Assembly (NCBI GenBank): GCA_036501625.1
Contig: DASXZY010000058.1
Location: forward strand, 1 to 64,000
Direction of reading: 5' to 3'
Length of the DNA: 64,000 nucleotides
Origin: Palsa-1400 sp036501625
GTDB taxonomy: Bacteria > Verrucomicrobiota > Verrucomicrobiia > Limisphaerales > Palsa-1400
Below the pieces are notes generated by a model. It made no database searches. It had not been told where the DNA came from and was given only the letters and a program-made list of their open reading frames with translations. Both the position numbers and the translations under genes were made by a program. Below, one piece after another: positions 59,428 through 64,000 of this stretch; within the stretch, counting starts at the first letter, position 1, and each line of letters starts with the position of its first letter.

Positions 59428-60765
59428 TCAAACCGAGCAAGGGGCGAGAATCGCGGAACTCATGCCGTGGATGATTTTTTTGTCGGCCGGGCAGATGGTG
59501 GCCAGCACGCCGGACAGGCTGGCCCGCGCCGCGTCGCCTTCGCCATGCACAAAATAATACGGGCACAGCCGCACCCGGCCCGGCATATCGACAAGTTGCT
59601 CTTTCTCGAAGTCAAACCATTGCGACTTGGCGGCGGCCGGCTTGTGATAACGTTGCAGGACGTGCGGCGACGCGGAAAATGAGCCGATGGCCGCATCGAC
59701 CGCGGCGGACCATTCGGCCGCCGGAAGATCGCTGCCCAGGAAAACGCCGCGGGCGCCCCAGGCCTTGTCCGAAAAGCCGGACACTTTCAAAATCAATTCC
59801 CGTTCGCGCTGCGAAAGGCTTTTGAGCTGCCGCCAATCTGTCAACTGCAATTCTGGAATCGCCCCCTGCGGCGGAAGCGGCGAGGGATCGACCATCCAGG
59901 TGTAGGGCGAAAGCCGTTGCAATTGGTCCAGAAAATGTTCGCCCAATTCCTGCCGCCAGAAGCCGCGCAAATTCCAGTTCCACAAGAGCGCGAAGAGCAT
60001 TTTCTCCTCGAAAATGGGCTTGGGCGGCGGCGTCAAGCGCAGCCGGCGCGCGAGGGCCATGTTGATGATCGTCTCCGCGCTGGGGACATTGGGGAGGTCG
60101 AACAATTCAAAAAAACGATAGACAGCCTCGCCTTCCTTGAAGTCAGTGAAACGCTCGTGGCGCACCTGGAAACGCGGCCCCAATTGCGCCGCCAGCCATT
60201 CCATCTCCGGCCGGTAGGTGCGCGCTTCCTCCGAGACTACAATGTGAACGGCCGGCGCGTCCCCGAAAATGCCGGCGAAACCGTCCTTCATTCCGTTCGC
60301 GCCGCCGATGATGGTGGAAGCGCCGTTTTGCATGCCCGCGTAAGTCTGGCTGAGCCATGCGGTCAGGCCAATGCCGCCGGGAACGCTGTCGAGTTCGGTG
60401 ATGCGCGGCCCGGATTCTGTCAAAATAATATCCGGCCGGATGACGCGCGGGAGATCGTTCTTGAAGGCGGCCGCGCGCTGCGTCTCCAGCAAGCGGGCCG
60501 GCTTGCCGCGGTCCAGCCATTGAGCCACCCATTCCGGCTGCTTGCCAGCCAAGCTATGGCGGTAGAGAAGATTGACGGCGCGGTTGAATTGGAGGAGCAG
60601 GCGGCCCAGGCCTTGCAATTGTTCCGCCAATTTCGGGCCGAGCGGAAACGGGTCCGGCGAAATCCGCCATTCCTGCCCGGAGAACATTCCGCCTTTGGGC
60701 AGGGTTGTTTGCACCGCGCGCGCCCGTTGGGCGGGCGCCTCGAAATGCGCAGCGGGTGTGGTCAT
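59428..60765 (-). CDS. ATP-grasp-like protein of unknown function
   Basis: This 445-residue protein is not firmly assigned. The stretch RPDIILTESGPRITELDSVP resembles the active region of circularly permuted ATP-grasp ligases of the glutathionylspermidine-synthase type, and LILKVSGFSDKAWGARGVFLG looks like the ATP-phosphate lysine strand and glycine-rich loop. If this is right, it would ligate an amine to a carboxylate, such as a peptide bond. It starts 4 bases after proA on the minus strand and is convergent with the epimerase gene (15 bases between stops). Everything beyond the fold is inference. Confidence 0.6.
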   Translation of the reverse strand: MTTPAAHFEAPAQRARAVQTTLPKGGMFSGQEWRISPDPFPLGPKLAEQLQGLGRLLLQFNRAVNLLYRHSLAGKQPEWVAQWLDRGKPARLLETQRAAAFKNDLPRVIRPDIILTESGPRITELDSVPGGIGLTAWLSQTYAGMQNGASTIIGGANGMKDGFAGIFGDAPAVHIVVSEEARTYRPEMEWLAAQLGPRFQVRHERFTDFKEGEAVYRFFELFDLPNVPSAETIINMALARRLRLTPPPKPIFEEKMLFALLWNWNLRGFWRQELGEHFLDQLQRLSPYTWMVDPSPLPPQGAIPELQLTDWRQLKSLSQRERELILKVSGFSDKAWGARGVFLGSDLPAAEWSAAVDAAIGSFSASPHVLQRYHKPAAAKSQWFDFEKEQLVDMPGRVRLCPYYFVHGEGDAARASLSGVLATICPADKKIIHGMSSAILAPCSV

Positions 60766-60769
60766 CGGT

Positions 60770-62056
60770 TTAAGCGCGCAATTGGCCGCTGCCGAATCCG
60801 AGCCATTTATAACTGGTCAGCTCCTCCAAGCCCATCGGTCCGCGCGCTCCGATTTTGTCGGTGCTGATCCCGATTTCCGCGCCCATGCCGAATTCGCCGC
60901 CATCGGTAAAGCGCGTGGAGGCATTCCAATACACGGCAGCGGAATCGACCCGCGCGAGGAACTCCCGCGCTCGCGCCTCGTCGTTCGTGACGATGGCGTC
61001 GGAATGGGCCGAGCCGTAGTAGTTGATATGGTCGATGGCCTGATTTAGTCCGTCCACGACGCGCACATTCAAAATGTAATCGTTGTACTCGGTGAAATAG
61101 TCCTGTTCGGCCGCCGCTTTGAGAAGGCCATCAAGCTCCGGCTGGCTGGCCTGGAGAATTTCGCGCGCGGCGGGGTCCGCCCGCAGTTCCACTCTTTTCT
61201 CGCGCAAACGCCGGGCCATGGCCGGCAAAAACGCGGCCGCCACGGCCTGATCGACCAGCAGCGTTTCCATCGCGTTGCAAACGGCGGGCCGCTGGCACTT
61301 GGCGTTGAAGGCGATTTCCTCGGCCATTTTCAAATCCGCGCCGGCATCGACATATACGTGACAGACACCCTTGTAATGTTTGATGACCGGCACTTTGGAA
61401 TTTTCCGCGACCATGCGAATCAAGCCTTCGCCGCCGCGAGGCATGCAAACATCGACGTATTGTGTCAACGATAGCAACACTCTGATCGCCTCGCGGTCAG
61501 CCGTGGGCACGACCTGGATGGCCTCGCGGGGAAAATCCGGCAGGCGGGCGGCGGCGGCATTGATCATCGTCTCCGCGATGGCCTGGTTGGAACGAATCGC
61601 TTCGCGCCCGCCGCGCAGGATAGCGGCGTTGCCGGATTTAAAACACAGGCTGGCGGCATCGGCCGTGACGTTGGGGCGCGACTCATAAATGATCACGACG
61701 ACCCCGATGGGCGTGGAAATTTTCCGCAGGCGCAGGCCGTTGGGGCGGGCGCGGTCGTCGAGGACGCGGCCGACTGGATCGGGCAGCGCCGCCACTTCGC
61801 GCAAACCGCGAGCCATGCCAGCGACGCGTTTGTCGTGCAGCTTCAAGCGGTCGAGCATGGCATGGGAAAGGCCGGCCTCGGCGGCGTCCTCCATATCGAT
61901 GGCATTGGCTTCCTGAATCGCTTTGCCGCGGGCTTCAATGGCATCGGCCATGGCCAGCAGGCCCTCATTTTTCTGGGCCGTGGTGAGGCGGGCCAATTGA
62001 CGCGACGCATCTTTGGCCTGCCGGCCCAGCCGCGTCATCTGTTCAGTCAATGTCAC
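60770..62056 (-). CDS. proA: Glutamate-5-semialdehyde dehydrogenase (gamma-glutamyl phosphate reductase)
   Basis: This 428-residue enzyme reduces gamma-glutamyl phosphate to the semialdehyde in proline synthesis. The aldehyde-dehydrogenase-type fold is visible: GVVVIIYESRPNVT, CMPRGGEGLI, the catalytic Cys260 in CQRPAVCNAMET and the C-terminal GPMGLEELTSYKW. It starts at GTG 62056. proB is not nearby. The downstream gene, 4 bases away, is an ATP-grasp-like protein, so proline precursor and peptide-type chemistry may be transcribed together. The protein is complete. Confidence 0.96.
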   Translation of the reverse strand: MTLTEQMTRLGRQAKDASRQLARLTTAQKNEGLLAMADAIEARGKAIQEANAIDMEDAAEAGLSHAMLDRLKLHDKRVAGMARGLREVAALPDPVGRVLDDRARPNGLRLRKISTPIGVVVIIYESRPNVTADAASLCFKSGNAAILRGGREAIRSNQAIAETMINAAAARLPDFPREAIQVVPTADREAIRVLLSLTQYVDVCMPRGGEGLIRMVAENSKVPVIKHYKGVCHVYVDAGADLKMAEEIAFNAKCQRPAVCNAMETLLVDQAVAAAFLPAMARRLREKRVELRADPAAREILQASQPELDGLLKAAAEQDYFTEYNDYILNVRVVDGLNQAIDHINYYGSAHSDAIVTNDEARAREFLARVDSAAVYWNASTRFTDGGEFGMGAEIGISTDKIGARGPMGLEELTSYKWLGFGSGQLRA

Positions 62057-62112
62057 GGCCGCATCTTACCGCAAAACCCCGCCATGCGCCAGTGGATGAT
62101 TTTTCCATTGCC

Positions 62113-62133
62113 ATACATAGCGTGACAATGTAT
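62113..62133. promoter_or_regulatory. Palindrome ATACAT-N9-ATGTAT, candidate PadR operator
   Basis: An inverted repeat with arms ATACAT (62113-62118) and ATGTAT (62128-62133) lies in the gap between divergent proA and the padR-like gene, ending nine bases before ATG 62143. PadR regulators bind palindromes of this ATGT/ACAT type, so autoregulation is plausible. It is a candidate only. Confidence 0.45.
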
Positions 62134-62142
62134 ATTGGCGGC

Positions 62143-62469
62143 ATGATTGAAAAAGAACTGGTCGCCGCCTCGACCGAGCCATTGGTTCTCTCGATCCTTT
62201 CGCGCGGCGAGAGCTACGGCTATGAATTGATCCAGGAAGTCAAACGGCTCTCGGCCGAGAAAATCGAGTGGACGGACGGGATGCTTTACCCGGTGCTGCA
62301 TCGGATGGAAGCGGCCGGCTGGATCAAGTCCCGCTGGCAGAAAATGGAAAATGGCCGCAAACGCAAATACTATTCAATCAAAAAGGACGGCCTGCAGGCG
62401 TTGAAGTCCAAGCGCGAACAGTGGGCTGTGCTCAATTCAGTCCTGCGCGCCTTATGGGAACCAGCGTGA
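62143..62469 (+). CDS. PadR-family transcriptional regulator
   Basis: This 108-residue protein is a PadR-like winged-helix repressor. The family core is clear: PLVLSILSRGESYGYELIQEV, then the wing region with WTDGMLYPVLHRMEAAGWI and RKRKYYSI. The protein has only the N-terminal PadR domain plus a short dimerisation helix (ALKSKREQWAVL), the s-type (short) form. ATG 62143 is used; ATG 62128 is an alternative that overlaps the palindrome. PadR proteins usually control efflux or detoxification genes; none is adjacent, so the target is unknown. Confidence 0.9.
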   Translation: MIEKELVAASTEPLVLSILSRGESYGYELIQEVKRLSAEKIEWTDGMLYPVLHRMEAAGWIKSRWQKMENGRKRKYYSIKKDGLQALKSKREQWAVLNSVLRALWEPA

Positions 62470-62501
62470 GAATTTCGCAATAACGGCGGCGGCTTCTCCT
62501 G

Positions 62502-62987
62502 TCATGGAAAGCTTGCCAAGAGAACCTGTGTTGTGCTTTGCAAATCGTGGTCCACACGCGCCCACTCGTTGGAGAGCGGAGCCATGACCAGCGATGGCAT
62601 GGTGTTGGGAAGTTTTTCACCCATTTCCAAAACCATGACCGCGCCATCCAGCGGCTGGCGGCTGGCAGGGGCAAGATGATGAAAACTGATCCACAAGCAA
62701 ACCCCCGCCACGGCTGCCGCGGAAGCGCCCGCCGCCAGCCATCCGGCCCCAAACGCGCGCCGCGGCTGCTCCCGTTGCGCGCCCGCCCGGACGGCCCGCA
62801 TAATGCCCCCATGCAAGTCCGCTGAAGTTTGAGGCGCATTCCGCAAGGCAGAGCCAAGGGCTCCCGTGCGGCGGGCGAAACGTTCCAATTCCGGGTCGGC
62901 GGCGATGGCGCGGCGCAGGGATTTCGGGAGTGGTTCGCCCGCATCCATCGCGGCGGAGATTCTGAATTTGGCCAGCCATGATTTCAT
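62502..62987 (-). CDS. Membrane-anchored protein, probable anti-sigma-like partner
   Basis: This 161-residue protein starts at ATG 62987, overlapping the sigma-factor stop (ATGA). Residues 1-70 are soluble and contain ADPELERFARRTGALGSAL; one membrane helix lies at about 82-102 (AAGASAAAVAGVCLWISF), and the rest would be outside. This topology and its place after an ECF sigma factor fit an anti-sigma factor. However, the zinc-type HxxxCxxC motif is absent, so the role rests on topology and position. An open frame extends to 63200 but overlaps the sigma gene. Confidence 0.6.
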   Translation of the reverse strand: MKSWLAKFRISAAMDAGEPLPKSLRRAIAADPELERFARRTGALGSALRNAPQTSADLHGGIMRAVRAGAQREQPRRAFGAGWLAAGASAAAVAGVCLWISFHHLAPASRQPLDGAVMVLEMGEKLPNTMPSLVMAPLSNEWARVDHDLQSTTQVLLASFP

Positions 62988-63586
62988 AAAATAGCTCCGT
63001 TGATGCTCAGTGTAAGCGGCGGGGAGGCCGATTGCAATTCCGCGGCGAGCTTCTGGCGCGCGCGGAACAGCAACACTTTGACGTGGGTTTGCGTCTTGCC
63101 CAGCACGCGGGCGATTTGGCCCAGGTCCATCTCCTCCGCGTAACGCAACCAGAGAGCCTGGAATTGGCTGTCCGGCAGCGATTGCCGCGCGCGGCGCCAT
63201 AATTCACGCGCCTCCTCCCGGCGGGCCAGCAATTCCGCGGGGTCATCCGGGTCCGCCTCTTCCGGCGGTTCTCCGCCGCCGCTGGGAATCCGGGCGCGGT
63301 AACAATCAATGGCCTTGCGCCGGGCGATGGCGAAAAGCCACGCGGCAAAGGAACGGGTGGGATCAAATTGCGCGATGGCAGCAAACGCGCGGACAAAAGT
63401 ATCCTGGGCAGCCTCGCGCGCGTCGGCGTCATGGCCGCCGGAATGAAAGATGAAGGAGTAAATGCGATTTTCGTAGCGGTGAACGAGTTCCTCAAAGGCC
63501 GCGAGGCTCCCGGCCTGGCTTTTGCGGGCCAGGTCCTCGTCGGTCATGGATGGAAAATCGTTCACCATACCAGGGCTATTTGCCAT
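62984..63586 (-). CDS. ECF-family RNA polymerase sigma factor
   Basis: This 200-residue protein has sigma region 2 (EELVHRYENRIYSFIF, then DTFVRAFAAIAQF and a -10 recognition segment ending AWLFAIARRKAID) and region 4 (LPDSQFQALWLRY, then DLGQIARVLGKTQTHVKVLLFRAR). Region 1.1 and region 3 are lacking, as in ECF factors. The linker is acidic and Pro-rich. Alternative starts are ATG 63568 and ATG 63547. The stop overlaps the start of the membrane partner. The regulated promoters are unknown. Confidence 0.9.
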   Translation of the reverse strand: MANSPGMVNDFPSMTDEDLARKSQAGSLAAFEELVHRYENRIYSFIFHSGGHDADAREAAQDTFVRAFAAIAQFDPTRSFAAWLFAIARRKAIDCYRARIPSGGGEPPEEADPDDPAELLARREEARELWRRARQSLPDSQFQALWLRYAEEMDLGQIARVLGKTQTHVKVLLFRARQKLAAELQSASPPLTLSINGAIL

Positions 63587-64000
63587 CCGAAGGCTTGGGC
63601 GAGCTTTCGGATTCTTTTTCTTTGTCGGCCTTTTTCTGTTCGGCTTTCTTTTGGCCTTCTTTGATGATGTCCGTCAATTCGGACGAAGGGACCGAAAGCG
63701 TGACGGCCACGGCGGAGTCATTTTGCTTGATCGCGATGGCGTTGGCGAGCTTCAGGGCGTCGGGGTCCTGTTGCAATTTGAGAATCGCCAGGAGTCCCTG
63801 GGCAATGGAGCCGACCTGGGTCGCGGTGTTGGCATCGGCCGTTTCCAAGCGGATGGTGGCGGACATGTCGTCCATGTGTTCGCTCAGTTTGACGCGAACG
63901 GATTTGCACATTTTGAAGATGGCGGCCTTGTCGGACGGATCGTCGAAGTCAAATTTGAGCAATTCGCCCTCGGCCAAAATGGATTCGCCGGAATCCTTGG
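63576..64000 (-). CDS. Unknown protein, truncated by the window edge
   Basis: At least 141 residues of the C-terminal part are present; the start lies beyond base 64000. The visible part has a mixed helix/strand composition (VRVKLSEHMDDMSATIRLET, then AQGLLAILKLQQDPDALKLA) and ends in a Lys/Glu-rich tail (KKAEQKKADKEKE). I do not recognise a family. Its stop (TAG, 63576-63578) overlaps the proposed sigma-factor start by 11 bases, so it is likely the first known gene of the sigma operon or at least upstream of it. Confidence 0.6.
   Translation of the reverse strand, partial: KDSGESILAEGELLKFDFDDPSDKAAIFKMCKSVRVKLSEHMDDMSATIRLETADANTATQVGSIAQGLLAILKLQQDPDALKLANAIAIKQNDSAVAVTLSVPSSELTDIIKEGQKKAEQKKADKEKESESSPKPSDGK

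Overview
The window looks like a chromosomal segment from a Verrucomicrobiota bacterium, most likely of the Pedosphaera/Limisphaera type. The evidence is GC-rich coding, a very large secreted protein built from lamin-tail and CotH modules with the family's typical C-terminal Tyr-Arg-Leu end, a VPDSG-CTERM-like sorting tail, a pilin-like H-X(9-10)-DG tail, a ThuA-domain protein, a twin-arginine Gfo/Idh/MocA oxidoreductase, an Rcp1-type response regulator and a hopanoid cyclase. This is inference from protein content; there is no rRNA or complete tRNA here to confirm it.

Layout. 0-3 kb is accessory: a DUF433/DUF5615 toxin-antitoxin pair, a tRNA-like 3' end, and an AT-richer restriction-modification locus whose nuclease gene is frameshifted. 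3-15 kb holds a histidine kinase / PepSY lipoprotein / OmpR-type regulator cluster, then the 2797-residue surface protein and a small sorted protein convergent with it. 15-20.5 kb is a housekeeping run read on the minus strand (eno, dedA-like, alaS, thuA-like). 21-26 kb carries a secreted protein and a kinase / Rcp-type regulator / ABC-2 permease operon. 26-35 kb has a chimeric VHL / DPP-IV propeller / oxalate-decarboxylase gene, an EamA transporter, an M61 peptidase and a YfhO-like membrane protein. 35-41 kb is strongly decayed: a broken secreted gene joined to a pilin-like tail, and a nitrate assimilation locus (nasA, nirB, nirD) with internal deletions, frameshifts and a nonsense codon. 41-47 kb is an RND efflux operon. 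47-51 kb has pyrD overlapping squalene-hopene cyclase, followed by a repeat-rich intergenic region. 51-56.4 kb is an operon of a Gfo/Idh/MocA oxidoreductase, pheT and a calpain-type protease with an EF-hand. 56.5-62 kb combines an OPT peptide transporter and dipeptide epimerase with a convergent proA / ATP-grasp-like pair. 62-64 kb has a PadR regulator and an ECF sigma factor with a membrane-anchored partner.

The most striking feature is a concentration of truncated, internally deleted or fused genes between about 25.9 and 41 kb. At least five places look like deletion junctions, and several are in frame. One joins a dipeptidyl-peptidase-like protein, cut off before its catalytic serine, to an apparently complete bicupin oxalate decarboxylase. 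Real genome decay and a chimeric or gap-collapsed assembly both fit; read evidence across the junctions is needed to decide.
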